In this document: piece by piece, positions 17,312 through 25,766 of the stretch | How positions within the stretch are numbered: the first letter of the stretch is position 1 | Layout: every line of letters starts with the position of its first letter | Assembly (NCBI RefSeq): GCF_047730175.1 | Contig: NZ_CP159833.1 | Location: forward strand, 1,550,001 to 1,614,000 | Direction: 5' to 3' | Length of the DNA: 64,000 nt | Source of the DNA: Marifrigoribacter sp047730175 | GTDB lineage: Bacteria; Bacteroidota; Bacteroidia; Flavobacteriales; Flavobacteriaceae | The notes under the pieces: model-generated | What the model saw: only the letters and a program-made list of their open reading frames with translations | The model's database searches: none | Told to the model about the DNA's origin: nothing | Made by a program: the position numbers and the translations under genes

Positions 17312-18424
17312 ATGAAATTCATCCCAATATTATTAGTCTTTTTATCTATAACTTCTTGTAAAGAGAACAACTCAGATACAAATATAATTCCAAAAGAGGT
17401 GTCTGAAGAAACTGTAGAATTATCTAAAGATACTTTAATTTATCCTGAAGAAGTTCATTTTAAATCTATTCAGCAGGTAACTTTTGGAGGCGATAATGCG
17501 GAAGCATATTGGAGTTTTGATGATAAGCAATTAGTATTTCAATCTAATTTTAAAGATTGGGGTGTTGGATGTGATCAAATGTTTTTAATGAATAAAGGCG
17601 AGGTTTTTAATGGAAACCAACCGCCAATGATAAGCACTGGAAAAGGACGTACGACTTGTGCTTACTTTTTACCAGATAACCAACATATTGTATATGCTTC
17701 CACACACTTAGTGGATGAGAATTGTCCCGAAGTACCCCTTCGAGAAAATGGTAAATATGTATGGCCAGTATATGATTCATTCGATATTTTTGTGGCTGAT
17801 TTAGAAGGAAATATAACTGCTCAACTTACCTCAGAACCCGGTTATGATGCAGAAGCGACTGTTTCCCCAAAAGGTGATAAAATTGTGTTTACTTCAACAC
17901 GTAGTGGCGATTTAGAATTGTATACCATGAATATTGATGGTAGTGATGTAAAACAAATCACAGATGAATTAGGATATGATGGTGGAGCTTTCTTTTCACC
18001 TGATGGGACCAAATTAATATTCCGATCTTCTCGTCCTAAAACAGAAAAAGATATTAAAGCCTACAAAGATCTATTAGCAAATGGATTGGTTGAACCTACC
18101 GATATGGAATTATACATTTGTAATGCAGATGGAAGTGATTTGCGTCAATTAACAAATCTTGGAAATGCAAACTGGAGCCCATTTTTTCATCCTTCAGGGG
18201 ATAAAATTTTATTCTCATCAAATTTTGAGGCTGAAAGAGGATTTCCATTTAATTTATACTTGATTGATTTAGATGGTAAAAATCTAAAACGTATTACCCA
18301 TGGTGAAACTTTTGATGCGTTCCCCGTGTTTTCAAATGATGGAAAATATTTAGCTTTTTCTTCCAATAGAAATAATGGTGGAGGTAGAGATACCAATTTA
18401 TTTATTGCTGAATGGCAAGATTAA
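17312..18424 (+). CDS. TolB-like PD40 beta-propeller lipoprotein
   Basis: A 370-residue lipoprotein (lipobox ITSC, Cys16) with WD40-like PD40 propeller blades. Repeats are visible as AYWSFDDKQLVFQS, ATVSPKGDKIVFTSTRSG, AFFSPDGTKLIFRSSRP, PFFHPSGDKILFSSN and PVFSNDGKYLAFSSNRN. Interleaved ELYTMNIDGSD and NLYLIDLDGKN blades are typical of TolB. It has no TolB N-terminal domain and no Pal partner nearby, so a general periplasmic scaffold or sugar/peptide-binding role is more likely than Tol-Pal function. It is divergent from the M28 peptidase gene over 82 bases. Confidence 0.85.
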   Translation: MKFIPILLVFLSITSCKENNSDTNIIPKEVSEETVELSKDTLIYPEEVHFKSIQQVTFGGDNAEAYWSFDDKQLVFQSNFKDWGVGCDQMFLMNKGEVFNGNQPPMISTGKGRTTCAYFLPDNQHIVYASTHLVDENCPEVPLRENGKYVWPVYDSFDIFVADLEGNITAQLTSEPGYDAEATVSPKGDKIVFTSTRSGDLELYTMNIDGSDVKQITDELGYDGGAFFSPDGTKLIFRSSRPKTEKDIKAYKDLLANGLVEPTDMELYICNADGSDLRQLTNLGNANWSPFFHPSGDKILFSSNFEAERGFPFNLYLIDLDGKNLKRITHGETFDAFPVFSNDGKYLAFSSNRNNGGGRDTNLFIAEWQD

Positions 18425-18438
18425 GAGATTGTCTGGTT

Positions 18439-18494
18439 GAGCGCAGTCGAAACCTATTGAAATTAAGTAAACATTTTAGTTATCGACTGCGCTC
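18439..18494. repeat. REP-like inverted repeat
   Basis: GAGCGCAGTCGA (18439-18450) and TCGACTGCGCTC (18483-18494) are perfect 12-bp complementary arms around a 32-base loop. They are noticeably GC-rich against the AT-rich background. It sits directly after a stop codon. This looks like a dispersed intergenic palindromic element of the kind frequent in flavobacterial genomes, and it may also act as a transcript 3' end. Only one copy is in this window. Confidence 0.7.
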
Positions 18495-18593
18495 GAATTG
18501 ACAGTAGAATGTATTTTTGATATATTTTCTTGTAATTAGTGTCTATTTTTATAGACCTATTGTTTTAAAATAAATTGCAAAATAATTAAAAGT

Positions 18594-19958
18594 ATGAGCC
18601 TATTTAATCTGTATAGAAATCCGCTGCTTTTTGTTGTCTTTACTTCATTTTTCTACCTGAGTTTTGCTTACGATCTAGAACGAACTGATTTTATAAAGCT
18701 GATATCACTTTATACAACCTTGTTTTTTTTATTTTATAAAAAAGTCCAAATTTTTAAAACTAATTTTTGGTTATTAGCGGGTCTTGGTATTTTTTTTAGG
18801 TTATTATTCATTACAAGTATTCCCAATCTTTCACAAGATTTTTATCGCTTTTTATGGGATGGTAGGTTAGTATTTCAAGGTATTAATCCTTATCTCATTA
18901 GCCCAGAAATGTATCTCTCAAACGGCAATCTAGTCGTTGCTCAAGCACAATTATTGTATGAAGGAATGGGCGCTTTAAATGGCAGTCATTTTAGTAATTA
19001 TCCCCCTGTAAATCAATTGTTGTTTAGTATCGCTGCTTTGTTTTCTGGGAAAAGTATATTAGGTTCGGTTGTAGTTTTAAGAATTATAATCATACTAGCA
19101 GATATTGGTGTTTTATTCTTCGGAAGAAAATTATTAAAACAACTCAATCTAGATGAAAGCAATATATTTTGGTATTTCCTAAATCCATTTATTATTATAG
19201 AGCTTACTGGAAACCTACATTTTGAAGGAGTTATGTTGTTCTTTATAATAGCGAGTCTATATTATCTATACAAAAGAAAATGGATCATAGCTGCTATTTT
19301 ATTGGGGCTTTCAGTTTCAGTTAAGCTTATCCCATTGCTATTTTTGCCGCTGTTATTTCAATGGTTTATGAAAAACAAATCTTCCGCTAGGGTAGGATTC
19401 TCAAAATTAGTTCGATTTTACTTGCTCACATTAGCTTCTATAATTTTAAGTTTTGCTCCTTTTTATTCCAATGAATTTTTAATCAATTTCACGAATACGA
19501 TAGGCTTATGGTTTCAGGATTTCGAATTTAATGCAAGTGTTTATTATATTATTCGTTGGATAGGATTTAAAGCAGTGGGCTGGAATCTGATTGAATCTGT
19601 TGGAAAAATCCTTCCTTTGGTGATTATAGTTTTTATTTTAATCATCACTTTTTTCAGAAAAAATAACAAACTGAAACAATTAATCACAGCATTTTTAATA
19701 GCAATCTCTTTTTACTTTTTGCTCTCTACAACGGTGCATCCATGGTACGTAGCAACTCCATTACTATTGTCTGTTTTTACTACATATAGATTTCCTTTGG
19801 TTTGGAGTTTTGTAGTGATATTAAGCTATTCGGCCTATGGTTCTGAAGGCTTTTCAGAAAACCTATGGTTCATTGCTTTAGAATATAGTGCGGTGATTGG
19901 ATTCTTTTTGTGGGAGGTATTTCTAAAGGATAAGCATCAGAAAATAACAACTAAATAA
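18594..19958 (+). CDS. GT-C type polyprenol-phosphate mannosyltransferase-like
   Basis: A 454-residue polytopic membrane protein with about ten or more transmembrane helices. The first lumenal loop carries LSQDFYRFLWDGRLVFQGI, a form of the GT-C motif in which acidic residues (here QD and WDGR) bind the lipid-phosphate sugar donor, followed by NPYL. Other features are SNYPPVNQLLF, WYFLNPFIIIE and late TTVHPWYVA, all typical of bacterial mannosyltransferase-like GT-C proteins. It would transfer a sugar from a polyprenyl-phosphate carrier on the periplasmic face, fitting the DPM1-like enzyme encoded 4 kb upstream. Its 3' end overlaps the convergent mutS-like gene by 8 bases. Confidence 0.78.
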   Translation: MSLFNLYRNPLLFVVFTSFFYLSFAYDLERTDFIKLISLYTTLFFLFYKKVQIFKTNFWLLAGLGIFFRLLFITSIPNLSQDFYRFLWDGRLVFQGINPYLISPEMYLSNGNLVVAQAQLLYEGMGALNGSHFSNYPPVNQLLFSIAALFSGKSILGSVVVLRIIIILADIGVLFFGRKLLKQLNLDESNIFWYFLNPFIIIELTGNLHFEGVMLFFIIASLYYLYKRKWIIAAILLGLSVSVKLIPLLFLPLLFQWFMKNKSSARVGFSKLVRFYLLTLASIILSFAPFYSNEFLINFTNTIGLWFQDFEFNASVYYIIRWIGFKAVGWNLIESVGKILPLVIIVFILIITFFRKNNKLKQLITAFLIAISFYFLLSTTVHPWYVATPLLLSVFTTYRFPLVWSFVVILSYSAYGSEGFSENLWFIALEYSAVIGFFLWEVFLKDKHQKITTK

Positions 19959-21720
19959 TCTCCATTTTCTTTAATAGAAATGAAGCGTTCATGTTTTGAC
20001 AAATACCTGTCTTGAAAGTATAGTCAAAATGTAATTCATCGTTGATGATTTCAGCATCAAAATAATAATTCTTGACTTGTTCCAGTGTTGTGGAAATTTC
20101 ACATAAACTCAAATCGTGAGTAGCTATAATACCTGTAGCGTTAGAAGCAACTAATTTTTCAACAAATTTTCGTGAACCAATCGCTTTATCAGTACTGTTA
20201 GTTCCTTTTAATATTTCATCTAAAATGATAAAGTATTTCTCACTTTTAATTTGTTCAATGATATATTTTAAACGCTTTAATTCTGAAAAGAAATACGACT
20301 CATCATCTGTTAAGGAATCACTAGTGCGCATACTTGTGATTAATTGTATTGGACTATATTTCACTTCTTTTGCGCAAATAGGAAGCCCTGTGTTTGCCAT
20401 AATTATTGCTAAGGAAACCGTACGTAAAAAAGTACTTTTTCCAGCCATATTGGCTCCCGTTATGATGAAAAATTCATCATTTTTTATCGCTAAATCATTA
20501 TCAATTCTCTTGGTTGAAAGTATTAAAGGATGCCCTAAACCTGAAGTTTCTAAGGTATGATTAGAATTTGTAATTGTTGGAAATGTATAGCTTGGATGAT
20601 TAAATGAATAATTAGCTAATGAATTTTGAGCGTCGAAAAAAGCAATGACCTCAAACCATTTTTCGACCTTGTCTTTATAACTATCTATCCATTGTTCAAG
20701 TTGATAGCAATGGTATAAATCACGCAAAGCAAAAGCATTAGCGAAAATGCCAACTATCATATTATTACGTTGGTCAAAGGCATCTAATGTTTTTGAAAAT
20801 TGAAGAAATATTTCTGAAGCTTTTTTAGATTCCGTTTTAATTTCTTCTTGTTTAGATTTTAATATGGTAGCCTTAAATTCTTGTGATTCAATAAGTGATA
20901 AAAGCTGATAATATTGTTTAAAAGTCTCTTTTGCTTTATTGGCATTTTGATAAAACGGATTGATCTTTTTAATATAGATTCCTGTAATTCCAATTCCAAT
21001 AAAAAACCACAGTGTTGTGATTGAAAGAGGGACGAAATTAAAATAATTTAAGACAAGAATACAAAGAGAAATAACTGAAAATAAATGCGGAATAAAACGC
21101 ATTGTAGCTGGAACAAATGCTTTGTGATTTTGTAACCAAAGAACTATTCTTTCGGCATCAACATTTACTTGTATTAAACTCCCAGTCGCAGAAAAATTTT
21201 GCCGCCATTTAGATTGTTCAGCAAGCTCTTTAATGCTGTCTTGTTTCTGCTGAATATCATAAATATTATTTGAAGTCAAAGTTGAAGCCAGCCATTTCTT
21301 TCCGGAGAGAAGAGTTGTTCTATTGAGGTATTGAAAAAAAGAACCTAGCCCAAATAAGTCTACATCATAACTAAACTCATGCGAAGGATCTTGAAATTCA
21401 GTGCCTGTTTCTAACTCAGATACATTACCATTAATAACATTAATTTCACGCTGATTAATATAAATAAGAGATTCAGCTTTTCGCTTTTTATGTTTTAAAT
21501 CTGAATGAATTGAAACTAAAAAGAAAAATAAAATGATTCCAACTATAAGAATTGGAACCATAATTTTTGTGCTATCAGAAAAATAATAAGCGCCATAGAT
21601 AGTCGCAAGAAAAATAACCAATCTAATGATACTAAGATTGATTAATTTCCTTTTGAATCGTGCTAATTCACTTTCAAAAATTTGCTTTTCTTGGGTATAG
21701 AACTGTAAAGGTGAATTCAT
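19951..21720 (-). CDS. MutS-family ATPase (MutS-like, membrane-tethered)
   Basis: A 589-residue MutS-related protein lacking the N-terminal mismatch-recognition domains. Two adjacent N-terminal transmembrane helices (about 30-75) and another hydrophobic pair (about 205-250) interrupt a lever/clamp-like helical region. The C-terminal ABC-type ATPase shows Walker A TGANMAGKSTFLR (about residue 415), a signature region near TDDESYFFSELKR, Walker B FIILDEILKGTN, and the H-loop IIATHDLSLC. It matches a Bacteroidota-specific MutS-like group annotated as DNA mismatch repair protein. The transmembrane segments and missing mismatch domain make a canonical repair role doubtful. Confidence 0.85.
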   Translation of the reverse strand: MNSPLQFYTQEKQIFESELARFKRKLINLSIIRLVIFLATIYGAYYFSDSTKIMVPILIVGIILFFFLVSIHSDLKHKKRKAESLIYINQREINVINGNVSELETGTEFQDPSHEFSYDVDLFGLGSFFQYLNRTTLLSGKKWLASTLTSNNIYDIQQKQDSIKELAEQSKWRQNFSATGSLIQVNVDAERIVLWLQNHKAFVPATMRFIPHLFSVISLCILVLNYFNFVPLSITTLWFFIGIGITGIYIKKINPFYQNANKAKETFKQYYQLLSLIESQEFKATILKSKQEEIKTESKKASEIFLQFSKTLDAFDQRNNMIVGIFANAFALRDLYHCYQLEQWIDSYKDKVEKWFEVIAFFDAQNSLANYSFNHPSYTFPTITNSNHTLETSGLGHPLILSTKRIDNDLAIKNDEFFIITGANMAGKSTFLRTVSLAIIMANTGLPICAKEVKYSPIQLITSMRTSDSLTDDESYFFSELKRLKYIIEQIKSEKYFIILDEILKGTNSTDKAIGSRKFVEKLVASNATGIIATHDLSLCEISTTLEQVKNYYFDAEIINDELHFDYTFKTGICQNMNASFLLKKMEII

Positions 21721-21738
21721 TTAAATTACAATACTAAA

Positions 21739-22593
21739 TTATAACATGTTTATAGTATTTAACTCTTGCTCGGTTAGGTTACGCCATCTACCACGTGGTA
21801 AGTCTTTTTTGGTTAAAGGTCCAATAGTAACACAATCCACAACGACAACATTATAGTTGAGGCTTTCAAAAATGTTTCTAATAACGCTATTACCGGTATG
21901 CTTAATTTTTAATCCAATTTCTTTTTTAGGAGAATTTTCAACATAACTAATGTCATCAATCGATATCGTTTTTCCTTCTAATTTGATGCCTTCTTTTATC
22001 TTAATAAGATCAGCTTGCTTAAGGTTTTTATCTAATACGACATGAAATAAACGAGAAACACCTTTGCGGGTGAATTTCTGCATAAACTCATCATCATTAG
22101 TAAATAGTAATAATCCAGTTGCATTACGCCCCAATCTTCCAATAGGATTGATACGACCAGCGGAAGCGTTGCTAACTAAATCCATTACAGTATTTCCTTT
22201 ACTTTCACTTATAGTTGTAGCAAATCCTTTAGGCTTATTTAATAAAACATAGGCTTTAGGTTCAGGATTGATCCGTCTTCCATCAAAAGTAACTTCATCT
22301 GTAAGCTTCACTTTAAACCCCATTTCATTAATAATCTTACCATTTACAGTAACACTACCTACTTGAATGTACATGTCGGCTTCTCTACGAGAACAGACAC
22401 CAGAATTTGATATGTATTTATTTAATCGGATACCATCAGTAGCACTTTTAGGGGCAACTTTTGGTTTTTTTGTAGTATTTTTTTCTTTCGCCTTAGTATC
22501 ATCTTTTTTCCACCTTCCTTTTCCTGCGTCTTTACCTTGTGGGTTTCTGCCTTTTCCTTTACCAGAATCTTTTCTATTTTTGCCTTGCTGCAT
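21739..22593 (-). CDS. RluB/RsuA-family pseudouridine synthase, Asp motif altered
   Basis: A 284-residue protein. A Lys/Gly-rich disordered N-terminal tail (about 1-48) is followed by an S4 RNA-binding domain (RLNKYISNSGVCSRREAD) and an RsuA/RluB synthase domain (KAYVLLNKPKGF onward). The family isomerises uridine in rRNA using an Asp in a GRLD motif. Here the motif reads GRLGRNATGLLLFTND, with Gly (GGG codon) at the Asp position. The start is set at 22593 (MQQGKNRK) because an upstream in-frame TTG at 22614 lies inside a promoter -7 box. It is 18 bases from the mutS-like start on the same strand. Activity is uncertain because of the missing Asp. Confidence 0.85.
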   Translation of the reverse strand: MQQGKNRKDSGKGKGRNPQGKDAGKGRWKKDDTKAKEKNTTKKPKVAPKSATDGIRLNKYISNSGVCSRREADMYIQVGSVTVNGKIINEMGFKVKLTDEVTFDGRRINPEPKAYVLLNKPKGFATTISESKGNTVMDLVSNASAGRINPIGRLGRNATGLLLFTNDDEFMQKFTRKGVSRLFHVVLDKNLKQADLIKIKEGIKLEGKTISIDDISYVENSPKKEIGLKIKHTGNSVIRNIFESLNYNVVVVDCVTIGPLTKKDLPRGRWRNLTEQELNTINML

Positions 22594-22611
22594 TTTCAAT
22601 TTAATTTTTTG

Positions 22612-22619
22612 CAAAGATA
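22612..22619 (-). promoter_or_regulatory. Promoter -7 box (TATCTTTG) for the rluB-like gene
   Basis: CAAAGATA on the + strand reads TATCTTTG on the - strand, matching the Bacteroidota TAnnTTTG -7 element. A degenerate TTA/GTT lies near the expected -33 distance. It overlaps the upstream in-frame TTG, supporting the ATG at 22593 as the real start. Confidence 0.6.
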
Positions 22620-22686
22620 GATTTTAAAAAGATAAGTAACTAAGCATTAGGTAAAAGAAGCCTGAAAATATTCTACTGGCATTATA

Positions 22687-23646
22687 CTATTCATTTTCAA
22701 AACTTAAAGTAGATTGTCGCTCCCTATTTACTATTAATTTAGTGACATCTGGTCTCGAATAATGACCCGCTGGATCAAAGTTTTGACGTTCTTCATATAC
22801 CCGGTTAAAATCTAAAGAAAAATAGATGTTTCCTTCAGAATTTAATACAGGTTCAAGAATCCATTCTCCGTCGGGACCAGCAATACAACTTCCTCCATTC
22901 GCAAGAGTTTTTGGTGATTTTTCTAGTAATTGCTGAAGATAAGGTGTGTCTTGAGGGAAGTTTTCAATGCTCATTAATGAAGAAACTGAAATTACATAAC
23001 TCCTAGATTCTCTTGCAATAAAACGAGTAATATCTTTTGTATTATGATCGCTTCCAGGCCATACGGCTATGTGTAAATTTTCACCCTGACCATACAGAGA
23101 AGCTCTTGGTAAGGGCATCCAATTCTCCCAACAATTTAAACCACCCACAGTAAATTGTTTTAATGGATGAACTTTAAGACCATTTCCATCTCCAGAAGAC
23201 CATGTTAAGCGTTCATCATAGGTAGGTTGAAGTTTACGATGAACGGATTTAATTTCACCTTCTTGATTTATATAGACTAAAGAAGCATAAATGCTATGGC
23301 CACCTCGATCTAATGGCCGTTCAATAATGCCAAGATAAACAGCAATTTTATGTTTTTTTGAAAGTGCACATATCGATTTTAAATCACCTTTTTCTATGCA
23401 AACGGAATTTCTAAGGTAATGAGCATGTAATTCTTTGTTTACTTTTTTATTCCAAGCTGCACCATCAGTTAAAGCTAACCAAAATGGATATCCAGGAAGT
23501 AAGCCTTCCCCAAAAATGATTAATTCTGAATTATTCTTAGCAGCTTCTTCAATACAGTTCTCAATTTTCTGTAACGTTTTTTCTTTATTCAGCCAAACAG
23601 GTGCTATTTGAGCTAATGCAACATTAAGTAGATGATTATTTTCCAT
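22687..23646 (-). CDS. Nitrilase (carbon-nitrogen hydrolase family)
   Basis: A 319-residue nitrilase-superfamily enzyme with the full Glu-Lys-Cys triad: IIFGEGLLPGYPFW (Glu), VHRKLQPTYDERLTW (Lys) and GGLNCWENWMPLPR (Cys). The CWEN-MP context and the GYPFW segment mark the true nitrilase branch (nitrile to carboxylate plus ammonia) rather than amidases or N-carbamoylases. It is cytoplasmic. It sits 8 bases after the UbiA gene (- strand), downstream of mevalonate pathway genes, an unusual context. The substrate is not identifiable; aliphatic or arylacetonitriles are possible. Confidence 0.88.
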   Translation of the reverse strand: MENNHLLNVALAQIAPVWLNKEKTLQKIENCIEEAAKNNSELIIFGEGLLPGYPFWLALTDGAAWNKKVNKELHAHYLRNSVCIEKGDLKSICALSKKHKIAVYLGIIERPLDRGGHSIYASLVYINQEGEIKSVHRKLQPTYDERLTWSSGDGNGLKVHPLKQFTVGGLNCWENWMPLPRASLYGQGENLHIAVWPGSDHNTKDITRFIARESRSYVISVSSLMSIENFPQDTPYLQQLLEKSPKTLANGGSCIAGPDGEWILEPVLNSEGNIYFSLDFNRVYEERQNFDPAGHYSRPDVTKLIVNRERQSTLSFENE

Positions 23647-23654
23647 TGTTAAAT

Positions 23655-24560
23655 TTACAAAAGTCGATTTAAAAGTACATCAACATTAATTAGAATAATA
23701 CTGAAAACCCCAACAACAATGATAAATTTTAAGATACTGTGAAGTATTATATAATGTATTTTTTCATTCGATTTCCATAAAAAAAGAAGGAATATGATTA
23801 AGGCAATACTACTTCCGAAGAAAAAATAATTCATATATCCAATTTCAAACCGTGTAATCAATAAGAAAGTAGGAATGCTAGAAGTTAAGCACAAAATAGT
23901 AAGCATGATTTTTGAAGCTTTTTCGCCATAAACCACGGGGATTGTTTTATAATTTTGAGCTAAATCACCTTTTAGATTTTCTAAATCTTTTACGAGTTCA
24001 CGCATAGATATGAGTAAGAATAAAAATGTAGCGTGGACAAAAATGACTAAATCGAAATTTTGATAATAAATAAAAACAGCAAAGAATGGTATCACTGCAA
24101 GTGTAGCGGCAACTAGATTACCAATGAAAAGAAATTTTTTCAGTTTATGAGAATAAAACCAAATTCCAAAAATATATAAAGAGAAAAAAATAACCGCTCT
24201 AAAAGATACATAGCTAGAAAATATGACCGACAAAAAATTTAGGACAAAATAACCAGTTAGTTTTGTTCTTTGACTAACTAATTTATCCAGCATGGTTTTA
24301 CTTGGTCTGTTGATAAGGTCCTTATCACTATCGTAAAAACTATTAATAATATACCCTGCAGCAATAGCTGAAGAAGAAGCTAAAACTAACATTAGCAGAT
24401 TGAGATCGAACAATACTTTTTTTAAGGGAAGCTCGGGAGCTAAAATATAAATGGAAGTAAGATATTGTGCGATAACAATCACCAAAACATTATAACCACG
24501 AACAATTGAAAACAAACTAAAAAACTTAATCAGCAAGTATTTTTGTTTTCTACGTAACAT
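23655..24560 (-). CDS. UbiA-family prenyltransferase
   Basis: A 301-residue membrane prenyltransferase with about eight or nine helices. The two Asp-rich substrate sites are present: NSFYDSDKDLINRPSK (NxxxDxxxD) near residue 70 and DLENLKGDLAQNYKT (DxxxD) near residue 190. The form with RP after the first motif and a KGD second motif resembles the digeranylgeranylglycerol-phosphate/GGGP-type members often labelled geranylgeranylglycerol-phosphate geranylgeranyltransferase in this phylum. It is 56 bases downstream of the mevalonate kinase gene, so prenyl diphosphate supply and use are co-encoded. The acceptor (quinone, lipid or heme-like) is undetermined. Confidence 0.85.
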   Translation of the reverse strand: MLRRKQKYLLIKFFSLFSIVRGYNVLVIVIAQYLTSIYILAPELPLKKVLFDLNLLMLVLASSSAIAAGYIINSFYDSDKDLINRPSKTMLDKLVSQRTKLTGYFVLNFLSVIFSSYVSFRAVIFFSLYIFGIWFYSHKLKKFLFIGNLVAATLAVIPFFAVFIYYQNFDLVIFVHATFLFLLISMRELVKDLENLKGDLAQNYKTIPVVYGEKASKIMLTILCLTSSIPTFLLITRFEIGYMNYFFFGSSIALIIFLLFLWKSNEKIHYIILHSILKFIIVVGVFSIILINVDVLLNRLL

Positions 24561-24616
24561 AGTATATTTTACGAATTGTATCTAGATGTTTCTGTTACCT
24601 CTAATATTTTAGGGGA

Positions 24617-25555
24617 TTAAAAATTATAAACTACTTCTAGTTTATAGTCTTTTAAGACTTTTTTAGCTTGTTCTATATCCTCGGTAAATCCTAACATATA
24701 TCCTCCGCCACCAGATCCACAAAGTTTTAGAAAATATGCATTTGTATCAATTCCTTTTTTCCACAACGTATGAAACTCTTTTGGAATCATAGGTTTAAAA
24801 TTATCTAAAACAACTTTAGAAAGTTGTTTCATATTGCTAAAAAGGGATTTAATGTCTCCTTCTAAGAAATCTTCAACACAAGCATCAGTATGTTTAACAA
24901 ATTGAGTTTTTAACATGTTACGGAAGCCTTCTTTTTTCATGCTCTCCATGAAAATCTGCACCATAGGTGCGGTTTTACCTGTAATTCCACTATCTAGTAA
25001 AAAAACAGCTCCTTTTCCGTTTTGTAATTGAGAAGGAATACCAGCAGGCTCTATATTATCTTTTGAATTTATTAATATAGGCAGACTTAGATAACTATTT
25101 AAAGGATCTAATCCTGATGATTTTCCATGGAAAAAAGATTCCATAGCCCCAAATATGTTTTTAAGTATTAATAATTTTTCTCGAGTTAAATTTTCAAGAA
25201 TTGTAATTTTATCTGAAGCATATTTATCATAAATAGCTGCAACCAAAGCACCACTACTACCTACACCATATCCTTGCGGGATACTCGAATCAAAATACAA
25301 ACCTTTTTCGACATCAGATTTTAAAGATTCAATGTCAAAGCTTACGAGGTCTTTGCTTTCATTTTGTAATTTTTCTAAAAAATCACTAAAACGTTTTAGA
25401 TTTTGATTGGATTTATGAGTAGAAACAGTGTGATGTTCATCTATTTTTAGCGCACCCTTAAAAAAATTATATGGGATTGATAAACCTTTAGAGTCTTTGA
25501 TAATTCCGTATTCTCCAAAGAGAAGGATTTTTGAATAAAAAAGAGGGCCACGCAT
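24617..25555 (-). CDS. Mevalonate kinase (GHMP family)
   Basis: A 312-residue GHMP kinase phosphorylating mevalonate with ATP in the cytoplasmic mevalonate pathway. N-terminal SKILLFGEYGII is motif 1, the ATP loop is PQGYGVGSSGALVAAI (about 95-110), and motif 3 is KLCGSGGGGYMLGF near the C-terminus. Assignment as mevalonate kinase rests on motif forms and on the neighbouring diphosphomevalonate decarboxylase. Phosphomevalonate kinase is an alternative, since family members are close. A -7 box lies 64 bases upstream of the start. Confidence 0.85.
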   Translation of the reverse strand: MRGPLFYSKILLFGEYGIIKDSKGLSIPYNFFKGALKIDEHHTVSTHKSNQNLKRFSDFLEKLQNESKDLVSFDIESLKSDVEKGLYFDSSIPQGYGVGSSGALVAAIYDKYASDKITILENLTREKLLILKNIFGAMESFFHGKSSGLDPLNSYLSLPILINSKDNIEPAGIPSQLQNGKGAVFLLDSGITGKTAPMVQIFMESMKKEGFRNMLKTQFVKHTDACVEDFLEGDIKSLFSNMKQLSKVVLDNFKPMIPKEFHTLWKKGIDTNAYFLKLCGSGGGGYMLGFTEDIEQAKKVLKDYKLEVVYNF

Positions 25556-25618
25556 ACGTTACACTATTATTGAATGTTAAAAATACGATTTTTCCGCATG
25601 ATTTCATCATTTATGTTG

Positions 25619-25626
25619 CAAAGATA
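25619..25626 (-). promoter_or_regulatory. Promoter -7 box (TATCTTTG) for mevalonate kinase
   Basis: CAAAGATA on the + strand gives TATCTTTG followed by CA on the - strand, a strong TAnnTTTG match. A minus-strand TTG lies at 25642-25644, 15 bases away, shorter than the usual 19. It lies in the 211-base gap between mvaD and the kinase gene, suggesting the kinase unit has its own promoter. Confidence 0.6.
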
Positions 25627-25766
25627 GAAATTCTTACAAAGCAATTTATTAAAAAAAAATAAAAAAGTGTATTCTTCAGAAATTATTGTTGAGAGAAATA
25701 ATATTCACAGTGGATTGTATATCATTTAATTAAGACATGGAGATAAGGTGTTGTTTTTTTTAAAAA

